Of a stretch of DNA of 64,000 nt, positions 1 through 7,549 are shown in pieces (within the stretch, counting starts at the first letter, position 1; each line of letters starts with the position of its first letter). Below the pieces are notes generated by a model. That model saw only the letters and a list, made by a program, of their open reading frames with translations. It made no database searches and was not told the DNA's origin. This DNA is from Desulfobacteraceae bacterium (GTDB lineage Bacteria > Desulfobacterota > Desulfobacteria > Desulfobacterales > SKZT01), in assembly GCA_011389745.1 (NCBI GenBank), contig JAABTQ010000002.1:1-64000 (forward strand), given 5' to 3'. Made by a program: the position numbers and the translations under genes.

Positions 1-161
1 CGCGTCAGGATGTTTCCCTTGCCGGGTATAGGGTTGGGCAGCACGTGATCGAAAGCTGAAATGCGGTCACTGGCGACAATCAGGAGGTAGCGATCGTCGC
101 TGGGTGCATACACGTCCCGGACTTTTCCCTGACGCAATAATGAATACCTGCTTGTCTTCAC
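1..161 (-). CDS. purC: Phosphoribosylaminoimidazole-succinocarboxamide synthase, N-terminal part
   Basis: Only the first ~53 codons are in the window; the gene continues past the left edge. Translation from a GTG at 161 gives the SAICAR synthetase N-terminus, with [11 protein letters not shown] (glycine-rich nucleotide-binding strand), [20 protein letters not shown] and GNILT. The enzyme joins aspartate to CAIR in purine synthesis. The GTG start is supported by AAAGGAG seven bases upstream. An intrinsic terminator-like hairpin lies just upstream of this ribosome site, so expression probably depends on readthrough of a leader. Confidence 0.9.
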   Translation of the reverse strand, partial: MKTSRYSLLRQGKVRDVYAPSDDRYLLIVASDRISAFDHVLPNPIPGKGNILT

Positions 162-180
162 AAAAAATCTCCTTTTTGGC

Positions 181-225
181 ATAAAAAAAGGCCGCTGCTC
201 GTTTAAAAAAACAAGCAGCGGCCTT
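181..225 (-). terminator. Intrinsic terminator or attenuator in front of purC
   Basis: A 12-bp perfect stem (AAGGCCGCTGCT at 188-199 with AGCAGCGGCCTT at 214-225) is followed on the minus strand by a run of seven T. It lies between a promoter and the purC ribosome site, which starts about 11 bases after the T run. It can therefore either end a separate small RNA or attenuate purC. Confidence 0.8.
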
Positions 226-354
226 ATATTTATCACGCACCCTTCTAAAAGGTCGAAGGGGGTCGGTCCAACTCTAAGGTCTTATTGTTCTATCTTCCCT
301 ATCCCCCGAAAAAAACTGTGAATTTTCATACACCTTTTGTTTCGGCAGATCGTC
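188..354 (-). ncRNA. Structured purC leader, candidate riboswitch, attenuator or 6S-like RNA
   Basis: About 165 nt are predicted to be transcribed from the promoter at 360-388 and to end at the hairpin at 188-225. Inside, AAAAGGT can pair with ACCTTTT and GGGGG with CCCCC as a nested, interrupted long helix. It does not match ZTP, TPP, guanine or PRPP riboswitch consensus by eye. A long imperfect hairpin with a terminator in front of a purine gene also fits a 6S-type RNA. Its nature is inference; the promoter-hairpin layout is directly visible. Confidence 0.5.
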
Positions 355-359
355 AGCCT

Positions 360-388
360 TTATAAATTATCGTTGCCATGTTTGTCAA
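360..388 (-). promoter_or_regulatory. Sigma-70-type promoter for the purC leader
   Basis: On the minus strand TTGACA (383-388) is followed after 17 bases by TTATAA (360-365); an 18-base spacing gives TATAAA. The start point would be near 353. Confidence 0.7.
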
Positions 389-407
389 GCACGATTTTTC
401 CATTCTA

Positions 408-450
408 GTAACTTCTCAAAAAATGGTGGCATTAGGTTTAAAGAAGTTAC
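408..450. repeat. Short inverted repeat
   Basis: GTAACTTCT (408-416) and AGAAGTTAC (442-450) are exact inverted copies 25 bases apart. No T run follows. Apart from this and the purC promoter, I see nothing in 389-546. Confidence 0.4.
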
Positions 451-546
451 CCATTCTCTTGACATTCAATTGGCGTTATTGGGAAAACGGAATAGGAGAG
501 AATACGTTGTTAAAAGAAGAATAGGATTATAGCGAAATTTCATATC

Positions 547-927
547 TTACTGCTTTGAAAGGTTTGCCGGAATTGACATTAAGGAAAAAATAATCACCCT
601 TTCGCCCGTAACTGTACTTATGTCCGTATGCAGGCTCTTCACCTTAACCTCCAATATTTTCTCCACCGCTTCTTCAAGCAATGGCCGGCCCTGCTCCAAC
701 AGCGCGATGCGAATGCGTTTGACTAACTCCCGTCCGTCCTTGCCCTCGGGCACACCCGCCAGCTTCAATTCGGCCTGCGTAAGAACGTTTCGGAGCCTTA
801 CCAACACCATATCCTCAATGATGTAGGCCTTTGTTTCCAAAGGACCCCGGCCCATAAACTCTTTTTCAAACCTTATAACGGCTTCACAGATTTCGGCCTC
901 CAATTGGCCCTTGGTCCTATTCTTCAT
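547..927 (-). CDS. DUF2294 / MpsC-domain protein
   Basis: This 126-aa soluble protein matches DUF2294 (Pfam PF10057, now called MpsC) along its whole length: TKGQLEAEI at the start, FMGRGP, DMVLVRL, LLEQGRPLLEE and the C-terminal LHTDISTVTGERVIIFSL. The molecular role of the family is poorly known; the MpsC name comes from a proposed sodium-linked membrane potential system. No membrane segment is visible. It sits just downstream of a frameshifted HTH gene on the same strand, so the two may once have been cotranscribed. Confidence 0.8.
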   Translation of the reverse strand: MKNRTKGQLEAEICEAVIRFEKEFMGRGPLETKAYIIEDMVLVRLRNVLTQAELKLAGVPEGKDGRELVKRIRIALLEQGRPLLEEAVEKILEVKVKSLHTDISTVTGERVIIFSLMSIPANLSKQ

Positions 928-945
928 TTTGACTCCGAACGCCTA

Positions 946-1108
946 CTATCTACCAACAATGAGTTCTCTGTGAAACTGCAGATGGCGCCCTATCTTTTGG
1001 GAGGGATTCCCCCTCCCCCCGATGGAGTTTGTAAGACGTCGACTTCGAAATTTTCAGATAGACGGATAACTCCTCTATAGTCAGGACGTTGTATGGTTTG
1101 TTTTCCAT
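946..1108 (-). pseudogene. Frameshifted excisionase-type HTH (HTH_17) gene
   Basis: From ATG 1108 (GAGGTG ribosome site six bases upstream) the minus strand reads ENKPYNVLTIEELSVYLKIS then KSTSYKLH, the start of a MerR/excisionase-family HTH_17 domain. The reading then leaves the family inside a G run near 1014. In the next frame the usual continuation appears: QKIGRHLQFHRE, ending at TAG 946. One extra base, or two missing, in the G run explains this. Intact members of the family are DNA-binding adaptors of about 55-70 aa. A sequencing error in the homopolymer is the main alternative. Confidence 0.7.
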
Positions 1109-1334
1109 CTGGAGCACCTCTGCTATGTTCGGGCAGAATTATCCGAACTACATCTCATCACAGATATGTAATTTACAGTTCGTGTCAGTTCGTGTCAATT
1201 GCTTTTTTGAAATAATCAGTTCGGATTCAATCGAAGGTTTGCTCAGCACTAAGTGCTGTCCGGCAACGATTTGAAACGGCCTTTTAGATTGCTTCCCGCA
1301 ATATAGATCCAGGTAGTCAGCCTATTTCCACGGT

Positions 1335-1586
1335 TCATAGCAAAATAGGACGGGCGCTGTCAAATGCCAGGGACCGCTGATATATCAAATCCAAATAATG
1401 GTGCGCATTGAGCGACCATTTGTTGTTGCCATAGAGCCGATAATGGGTTGCCAGCTTCTTCGTTCCGAAAAATAACGCAATCTCATCCCTACCAAGCAGC
1501 ACTTTTACCTTGAATTCCACATAACCTGTCGACACCGAATACCGGTTTTTATCCACACTCAAAACGCTTCGAAACGAGTGTCCCAC
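1335..1586 (-). pseudogene. IS21-family transposase (IstA) C-terminal remnant
   Basis: The 83-aa reading frame contains VEFKVKVLLGRDEIALFFG, ATHYRLYGNNKWS and HHYLDLIYQ...AFDSARPI, which resemble the end of IstA-type transposases of the IS21 family (beta-barrel domain plus tail). The RNase H catalytic core and the IstB partner are absent, and no terminal repeats are visible nearby, so this is a relic. Nothing else is recognised in 1587-1775. Confidence 0.6.
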
Positions 1587-1775
1587 TGAGGGGAGCCCGA
1601 TTAAAAAGGAAGTAGACGATGCTCACGTTGATATGCGTTCTAAATATGAAGAAGCTCTAATATTTATCGGAAAAGCGTCACCTGTATCTATTCCGGGTTA
1701 ATGCTTTGATTTTTCCTGAGTAAGGTTAAATACAACCTGCAGAAATCTATATGAACCAGTTCGTCAAACAAGAAC

Positions 1776-1820
1776 AAAAAGGCTGTTTAAAAAATGTTTA
1801 TTTTTCAAACAGCCTTTTAT
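1776..1820 (-). terminator. Intrinsic terminator of the birA-pyc unit
   Basis: AAAAAGGCTGTTT (from 1776) pairs with AAACAGCCTTTT (from 1808), with an AT-rich loop. It lies a few bases after the pyc stop codon and has a T run on the minus strand; it may work in both directions. Confidence 0.8.
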
Positions 1821-1825
1821 ATTTC

Positions 1826-4800
1826 TTATGACTGATCGTTTCCGCAAACCGGGCAAAACCTATACGATTCATCTTTGATCGGGCTTTTGCATTTTTCGCA
1901 TTTTTTGGGAACAGGCCCCAGGACCACAAGAAGTTCTCCTTCCAGCACCGGTGTCATCTGTTTGTCGTGTTTATAATCCGCTGTTTTAAGAATCCGTTCC
2001 ACGATTCCATCCATCGGTGAAAGCACGGCTTTTTCCTGTTTCATGATGGTGATGTTGAACAATTCCTCACCTTTGGTTACCGTATCCCCGGGCTTTACGT
2101 ACATCACCCAGAGATCTCCTGTGCTAGGGGATCCGACATGGCAGGGGTTTTTCTTGTCGGCCATTTCCATAGCCCCTGGTCCTGTGGTTGTGGGTTCAGC
2201 CGCCTGCACAGGATGCTTGAACGTTTCGTCATCCAAATGGTATCTTACCAACCGAATACCCAGGATATCAACCGGGCTGATATCGATGATGGACATCCGG
2301 TGAGGCTTTCCGTCGGTATCACAGAAATCAATCTCCCTGCCCACCGTGAGACCTTCAAACCACACATCAAGAGGCAGACGGTTGGGGTTTCCAAAATTGT
2401 GCCTGAAAATGATAGTCTTGAGAGCATCTCCCGGATGGTTAAGGTATAAGACCAGCTCTTCATCCGTAGGTGTACGTTCGATCTGGGTGGTCAAAGCTTC
2501 TTTTTCTGCCTCAATGTCGATCAGTTCGAGCGTTTTGAGGGGAGAATCCTCGGTTCTATCATTTATATATTTCTGATAATCCTGCCCAAAAGCACTTTCA
2601 TAAACCCAGTCCGGTGGAAATCCCAGGGGCATTTTGCCAAAACGGCCCAGCAGAAGATTTCGAAACGCATCATTACTTTCTTTGTAAAGCATTAAACGCT
2701 CTTTCTTCAGATTATCACTCAAACGGTTTTCCGGGACCCCGGCAACCGATTCCATCACCCAGAGGAGGTGGCCGACTTCGTCTTCACCTCCCCGTTTAAA
2801 TGCACCGGTTACGGCAAGAAACGCGATGTTCCATGTGATCTGGGAACCGGGGGTAACATCATGGTAGCGAACGATCTTTCGTGTACCGGCAAGAAACCTC
2901 AGCATGTAAGGAAGAAGACGAATATAGCCCTGCTTCATGGCCCCTTCCTGAGAAGAGGAGGTTGCGCCTCCGGGCATTCCATGATGAATGACATCATGGT
3001 CAATACCCTGAAAGTATGGAGCGGTATAGCGGTCGTAATATGGCATGATTTGTTTGAGAACGAAATTGCACGTGCGGATCATGTCCTTGTTCAGAGCCGT
3101 CTTAATGCCCATTTCTTCCTCAATATAAGCAGCGGTGGATAAAACTTCTCCCTGGCCGTACCATCGGACAGAAGCACCAAGGGCGGTGTCCACAATATGG
3201 GCTCCGGCTTTTGCCGCTGACCCCACCGTCGGGGTGAACAAACCATCCGTAAAATGTCGGTGATAATGTATCACCAGTTCGGGGTATTTTTCTTTAATTG
3301 CGGAAACCAACGCACTGATGAATCTGGGGGGACAGACTCCGGCCATATCCTTGAGCCCGATAATGAATTCCCTTTGGGCCTTGTTCACAGGCCAGCCTGT
3401 GATCCTGGCCACCATGGCCATTATCTCATCAACAACGTTCAGGTAATGAGAAACATCAAAACCATCCGCCCAGGACAGTGACAGAGCCGGTTCAAAGACA
3501 TTTCTTTTTTCATTCAAAACGACTTCAGCAAGAGGGGCCATGTTTTCCACATGATTCAGGAAATCAAAACAGCGAATGATGTCATGGTGTTCACAGATCA
3601 TTTCACCGGTGATTTGCATGAGATTTCGGGGCTGGGGTTTGTAACCCAGCAGGTTGGTTGAACGCACCAAAATCTGCTTCAAGGTGACAGGCGCAAACTG
3701 ATTCCATGCCCGTGCTTCATTGAACGGATAGGTCATGTTGGCCATGAGGGCTACGTGAAAATGGGCACCCCCTCCATTTTCAATGGAAAAAAAACCACAG
3801 CGGTCAAGGTAAGGGCCAATAATTTTGTCTTCGGCAAGGCGAAAGCGGTTTCCGCTGTTGGATTGGGTAATATCCCTGCAGGTTGTGTCGGTAAAGTGTA
3901 TACATTCCGAATCCCTGATGTAATCAAGCAGTGCTTTCCGGTCTCCACGTGGATAATTGGATTCGGGACCACTCTGATCAAGGATCGGAAGAACCGGTGA
4001 AAACACCGGCATGCGTTTGTCTTCCATACCACGGTATTCTCCAAGCTGAACAAAGGGATTATAGCCTCTGGCAGATATTTCAGCAACAAGACGGCTTAAG
4101 CGTAACGCTTCCGGATCCAAATCCCTGTAATACATGAGTTCTGGTGTGGTGCTTACAAACCGGGTGTTGTAATCGCCGGAACAGAACCGGGGATGATTGA
4201 TTATACGCTGATGGAATGGGATTGTGGTTTTCAGGCCGCCGATGATGTACTCATTGAGAGCCCTGTTCATTATGGCCAGTGTTTTTTCCCAGTCTTTGCC
4301 GTAAGCAATTAAAAGAGCCGCAGCCGAATCATAGTGGGGTGGAAAGTCATATCCTCCTGATATACAGGAGTCCAGACGAATGCCCGGTCCTCCCGGTGAA
4401 AGGTAGCGGGTTATCAATCCCGAGTTCGGGGTAAATTCGTGGCGCGGGTCTTCACAGTTGATTCTCACCTGAATCGCATGGCAGACCGGCCAGGTATTCT
4501 CTTCGTTAAAGCGAAGCCTTGCTCCAAATGCTACTGCGATTTGTTCTTCCACCAGATCAACACCGTAACGGGATTCAGTGATACCATGTTCCACCTGCAG
4601 ACGGGTATTGACCTCAATGAGATATACATTTGTGTCATCATCGACCAAAAACTCTACTGTTGCCAGAGAATAATAACCTACGGCTTTTACAAGTTTTTTG
4701 GCATAATTTTTCAGGCGCGACCTTAGATTTTCCGTCATTTTCGGCCAGGGAGACGGAGTAATTTCCACAAGTTTCTGGTGGTTGCGCTGAACCGTGCAAT

Positions 4801-5515
4801 CGCGTTCATCAAAGGCAAAAACATTACCGTAGCGATCGGCGATCACCTGAATTTCAATATGACGTACCGAAGTCAGAAGTTTTTCAACAAAAAGGCGGGG
4901 ATTGCCAAACGATGCATGGGCCAGGGCCGACGCTTTTGAAAACGCACTTTCCAGCTGATCCAGGTCGTAAATTTCATAGATACCTCTTCCACCCCCGCCC
5001 CCTTCCGCCTTGAGCATCACCGGCAGGCCCATATCAAGGGCTACCTGACGGGCAGTTTCCACATCCACTGCCCCAAGAGATCCGGGTACTATCGGAATAT
5101 CAAGACTTCTGGCCAGTTCCCTAACCTTGACCTTGTTTCCCAAGAAGTCCATACCTTCAGTGGACGGGCCGATAAAAAGAAGACCTGCCTGCTCACATTT
5201 AGCCGGAAAAGACGAATCCTCCGAAGCAAAACCCCATCCGGGATGAACGGCGGTGACACCCTGCTTTTTTGCAAGGCTGATAATTCGGTCAAGCTCCAGA
5301 TATGCCCTGGGATTTTGTCCCAAAAGAACAAGTTCTCTGGCCCCTGCGGTAAATGGTGCGGTTTTATCCACATCGGTCACGGTTATCACAGGGATTGCAC
5401 TTAAAAGTTCACGGATGGTGCGGCTGATTCTGCGTGCGGCTATTCCGCGGTTAGCCACCAGAATTTTTTTTCCGTTTATTTCTTTGCATACATTTTCAAA
5501 CGTTTTCATGTTCAC
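1826..5515 (-). CDS. pyc: Single-chain biotin carboxylase of pyruvate carboxylase type, with C-terminal zinc ribbon
   Basis: 1229 aa. Residues ~15-460 are a biotin carboxylase (KILVANRGIAARR, GGGGGRGI, ERDCTVQRNHQKLVEI, EVNTRLQVEHGITE). Residues ~560-1020 are a carboxyltransferase: DTTCRD supplies the metal-binding Asp, LKDMAG the Lys that is carboxylated in pyruvate carboxylases, and HYH the metal-binding His pair. Residues ~1110-1190 are the biotinyl domain with biotin Lys in IMKQEK, instead of the common AMKM. The protein ends in a CxxC-x(10)-CxxC zinc ribbon, unusual for this family. The expected reaction is pyruvate + bicarbonate to oxaloacetate. The carboxyltransferase is divergent, so a different 2-oxoacid is possible. 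It follows birA by 8 bp. Confidence 0.75.
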   Translation of the reverse strand: MNMKTFENVCKEINGKKILVANRGIAARRISRTIRELLSAIPVITVTDVDKTAPFTAGARELVLLGQNPRAYLELDRIISLAKKQGVTAVHPGWGFASEDSSFPAKCEQAGLLFIGPSTEGMDFLGNKVKVRELARSLDIPIVPGSLGAVDVETARQVALDMGLPVMLKAEGGGGGRGIYEIYDLDQLESAFSKASALAHASFGNPRLFVEKLLTSVRHIEIQVIADRYGNVFAFDERDCTVQRNHQKLVEITPSPWPKMTENLRSRLKNYAKKLVKAVGYYSLATVEFLVDDDTNVYLIEVNTRLQVEHGITESRYGVDLVEEQIAVAFGARLRFNEENTWPVCHAIQVRINCEDPRHEFTPNSGLITRYLSPGGPGIRLDSCISGGYDFPPHYDSAAALLIAYGKDWEKTLAIMNRALNEYIIGGLKTTIPFHQRIINHPRFCSGDYNTRFVSTTPELMYYRDLDPEALRLSRLVAEISARGYNPFVQLGEYRGMEDKRMPVFSPVLPILDQSGPESNYPRGDRKALLDYIRDSECIHFTDTTCRDITQSNSGNRFRLAEDKIIGPYLDRCGFFSIENGGGAHFHVALMANMTYPFNEARAWNQFAPVTLKQILVRSTNLLGYKPQPRNLMQITGEMICEHHDIIRCFDFLNHVENMAPLAEVVLNEKRNVFEPALSLSWADGFDVSHYLNVVDEIMAMVARITGWPVNKAQREFIIGLKDMAGVCPPRFISALVSAIKEKYPELVIHYHRHFTDGLFTPTVGSAAKAGAHIVDTALGASVRWYGQGEVLSTAAYIEEEMGIKTALNKDMIRTCNFVLKQIMPYYDRYTAPYFQGIDHDVIHHGMPGGATSSSQEGAMKQGYIRLLPYMLRFLAGTRKIVRYHDVTPGSQITWNIAFLAVTGAFKRGGEDEVGHLLWVMESVAGVPENRLSDNLKKERLMLYKESNDAFRNLLLGRFGKMPLGFPPDWVYESAFGQDYQKYINDRTEDSPLKTLELIDIEAEKEALTTQIERTPTDEELVLYLNHPGDALKTIIFRHNFGNPNRLPLDVWFEGLTVGREIDFCDTDGKPHRMSIIDISPVDILGIRLVRYHLDDETFKHPVQAAEPTTTGPGAMEMADKKNPCHVGSPSTGDLWVMYVKPGDTVTKGEELFNITIMKQEKAVLSPMDGIVERILKTADYKHDKQMTPVLEGELLVVLGPVPKKCEKCKSPIKDESYRFCPVCGNDQS

Positions 5516-5523
5516 TCCAAAAA

Positions 5524-6252
5524 TTAATAAATGACAGGAAAAAGACTGCCCGAGTACAGAATTTTTTCTCCGTCTGCTGTTTTCAAACGGATTCCCCCGT
5601 TTCTGGAAAGACCCGCAACCACGGCCGGAAACTGCCTTGCGTCATGGGTTTTAAACACCACCTTTTCTCCTAGAAAGGCCATTCTACCTTCAAGCGCTCT
5701 CAACAACTTATCACTACTCGTGTTTGAGGAAAAAATACGGATATGATCCATAACCTCCTGAATTATTAATGACCAGAGTTCAAGAGGGGTTACCAATACA
5801 CCGAATGCCTTAAGATGTGTGGCCGGAACAGCCTCTGAACACCTTAACGAGGTCATGACCGGAGCTTCCGACACATTAATGCCGATACCTGCAATAAGGA
5901 CATCGGCTTTTTCTTCTATAAGAACTCCTCCTACTTTTTTTCTGCAGACGAGAATATCGTTTGGCCACTTGAATTCGGAGCCGAGTTTCAAATCACTTAA
6001 AATCTTGTGAATAGCACCGGCAATGAGAAAAGGGGTTAATGGAAATGATCGCTGCGGTTCTGAAGGCAGACGAAGAGATGCGTAAAGATTTCCTGAAGGA
6101 GAGAGCCAGGTTCGGCCGAACTGGCCTCGTCCATTTTGTTGTTTTTCGACAACAACGGACGACCACACCGGAAAGGACCCTGCCTCATGAAGATCCCAGG
6201 CAAGGTCCATACTTGATGAGCACAATGTGGCTTTATAAAAGGGATACTCCAA
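5524..6252 (-). CDS. birA: Biotin--protein ligase without DNA-binding domain
   Basis: 242 aa, the size of a catalytic-only (group I) biotin ligase. Motifs are GRGQFGRTW (biotinyl-AMP loop), KWPNDILV, KKVGGVLIE and IAGIGINVSE. It forms biotinyl-5'-AMP and attaches biotin to the acceptor Lys of carrier domains. There is no N-terminal HTH, so it should not repress biotin synthesis. Its position directly upstream of pyc makes that carboxylase its likely main substrate. Confidence 0.9.
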   Translation of the reverse strand: MEYPFYKATLCSSSMDLAWDLHEAGSFPVWSSVVVEKQQNGRGQFGRTWLSPSGNLYASLRLPSEPQRSFPLTPFLIAGAIHKILSDLKLGSEFKWPNDILVCRKKVGGVLIEEKADVLIAGIGINVSEAPVMTSLRCSEAVPATHLKAFGVLVTPLELWSLIIQEVMDHIRIFSSNTSSDKLLRALEGRMAFLGEKVVFKTHDARQFPAVVAGLSRNGGIRLKTADGEKILYSGSLFPVIY

Positions 6253-6346
6253 AGAAGAGTTTTCCTTCCTACTTTAGAACAATCTATGGATGTAAAAAAC
6301 CGAAATCCACATGATTAATGAGAATTCCGGTTTAAAGATCTTTTAA

Positions 6347-6362
6347 TGTTTCACGTGAAACA
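6347..6362. promoter_or_regulatory. parS: parS site (ParB/Spo0J binding), copy 1
   Basis: TGTTTCACGTGAAACA is the exact 16-bp palindromic parS consensus recognised by chromosomal ParB. It lies in the 195-bp gap between birA and the next leftward gene. parA and parB themselves are not in the window. Confidence 0.93.
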
Positions 6363-6447
6363 TTAGTTTCCATTCAAACAGGCTAAAGTAAAGTTTGCGG
6401 TGATACGGCAAAACTGCCGTATCATTTTATAAGCGAGACAATAAGCC

Positions 6448-6792
6448 TCATTTCCTGTTTTCAGATTTTAATAAATCTTGGTGCCAGACAACAAATTCAT
6501 ACATACCCAAAAACCGATCATCATTGTTAATAAAACCGATAACCATTTCAAGTACGCCTCTTCCATATGCATTGCTGTAACCCTCGAGACTTCTGGACTG
6601 GAGAAATTCCCTTACAAGCATTTGGCTTGTCCTGTTACTTTGATCTTTTCGAATATCGATGGGATCTTTGGGTTCCATGAATGGATCCCATTTTTCATAT
6701 CCTTTTTTTTGAATAAATGCCTTTCGCCTTGGAGACATAGATTCAAAAATCGCTTTCTTTCTTATCTCTTCTTCATTGTCCTGATTCGTCAT
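6448..6792 (-). CDS. Conserved hypothetical protein beside YkgJ-type gene
   Basis: I do not recognise the family. The frame is open to 6864, but the start at ATG 6792 (MTNQDNEEE) is preferred because GAGGAGGG sits about eight bases before it, giving 114 aa and a 20-bp overlap with the upstream cysteine-cluster gene. The overlap indicates translational coupling. The protein is charged and soluble, with SPRRKAFIQKKGYEKWDPF in the first half and a hydrophobic patch (VLEMVIGFI) in the second. Confidence 0.7.
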   Translation of the reverse strand: MTNQDNEEEIRKKAIFESMSPRRKAFIQKKGYEKWDPFMEPKDPIDIRKDQSNRTSQMLVREFLQSRSLEGYSNAYGRGVLEMVIGFINNDDRFLGMYEFVVWHQDLLKSENRK

Positions 6793-7477
6793 CTTTTTTG
6801 CCCTCCTCATCTGAAGCATCTTTTTTCTTTTCATCACTATCAATGCCGAGGAATTCTTCATCATAAACCGTCAACAATGCCATGGATAAGGGCACAACCA
6901 TTTCCGGCAGCCCTGAATATTTCGATCCGATATGTTTTACAATTTCCGAAGAAATGTTAAAAAGGGCCTGATGAATGGCATCCAGATTGACTGTGGGATA
7001 ACTTTCTCCTTTAGTAAACCCGGACAGCCCGCAAGTATGGCCTTTTCCTCCTATAGCCGTCGGAACACCATACAATCTGCATGTAATTGGACGAAATTCA
7101 TATATGTCGCATTGGTTCGACTCGTTTAACATTGGGCACCGGATCCGCTCTTCCGCCATTTTTTCAAAAATTGCTGTTTCGTCTTTTCCCTCCTTGAAAT
7201 CCCTGTATGCCTCTTTCTTGAGTTTATAAATTTGTCGATCCGCCTTATTGGCCTTTTCCAACAATTTGTCCAGCTCAGGACCATTAAAGGTTTCTCTGAA
7301 CTTTAGACTGATATATAAAGCCTCCACAAAGCTGATATCAAACAGGGCATGACAGCAGTCCGAGCATTCAATTTTACACTTTACACAATTGGAGTGTTCT
7401 TTTCTGATCTGCTCGAAAACTTTATCCGCCGCCTCAACGATTTTTTTATATTTTTCGAAAAATGTTGAAAATTCCAT
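6773..7477 (-). CDS. YkgJ-family cysteine-cluster protein
   Basis: 234 aa. CVKC...CSDCCHALFDIS near residue 35 and RCPML...CDIYEFRPITCRLYG near residue 115 form the cysteine pattern of the YkgJ/CxxCxxCC family (Pfam PF03692), thought to bind zinc or an iron-sulfur cluster. The function is unknown. The C-terminus is a highly charged tail (SDEEGKKDDESG). The start has AAAGGAG upstream. Confidence 0.8.
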   Translation of the reverse strand: MEFSTFFEKYKKIVEAADKVFEQIRKEHSNCVKCKIECSDCCHALFDISFVEALYISLKFRETFNGPELDKLLEKANKADRQIYKLKKEAYRDFKEGKDETAIFEKMAEERIRCPMLNESNQCDIYEFRPITCRLYGVPTAIGGKGHTCGLSGFTKGESYPTVNLDAIHQALFNISSEIVKHIGSKYSGLPEMVVPLSMALLTVYDEEFLGIDSDEKKKDASDEEGKKDDESGQ

Positions 7478-7533
7478 AATGTAAAAAATCTCCTTTAGCC
7501 CATATTCATCGAGTATGGACAGAATATAAACAA

Positions 7534-7549
7534 TGTTTCACGTGAAACA
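7534..7549. promoter_or_regulatory. parS: parS site, copy 2
   Basis: A second exact TGTTTCACGTGAAACA abuts the stop codon of mnmE (7550). Two perfect sites 1.2 kb apart are typical of the ParB loading zone near a replication origin. Confidence 0.93.

Noticed and set aside
1089-1274. 61-codon plus-strand frame
   Set aside because: It starts opposite the frameshifted HTH gene, has no ribosome site and looks like random sequence.
1553-1561. Perfect DnaA-box word TTATCCACA
   Set aside because: Single occurrence inside the IS21 relic, far from the candidate origin; one 9-mer is expected by chance at this scale.
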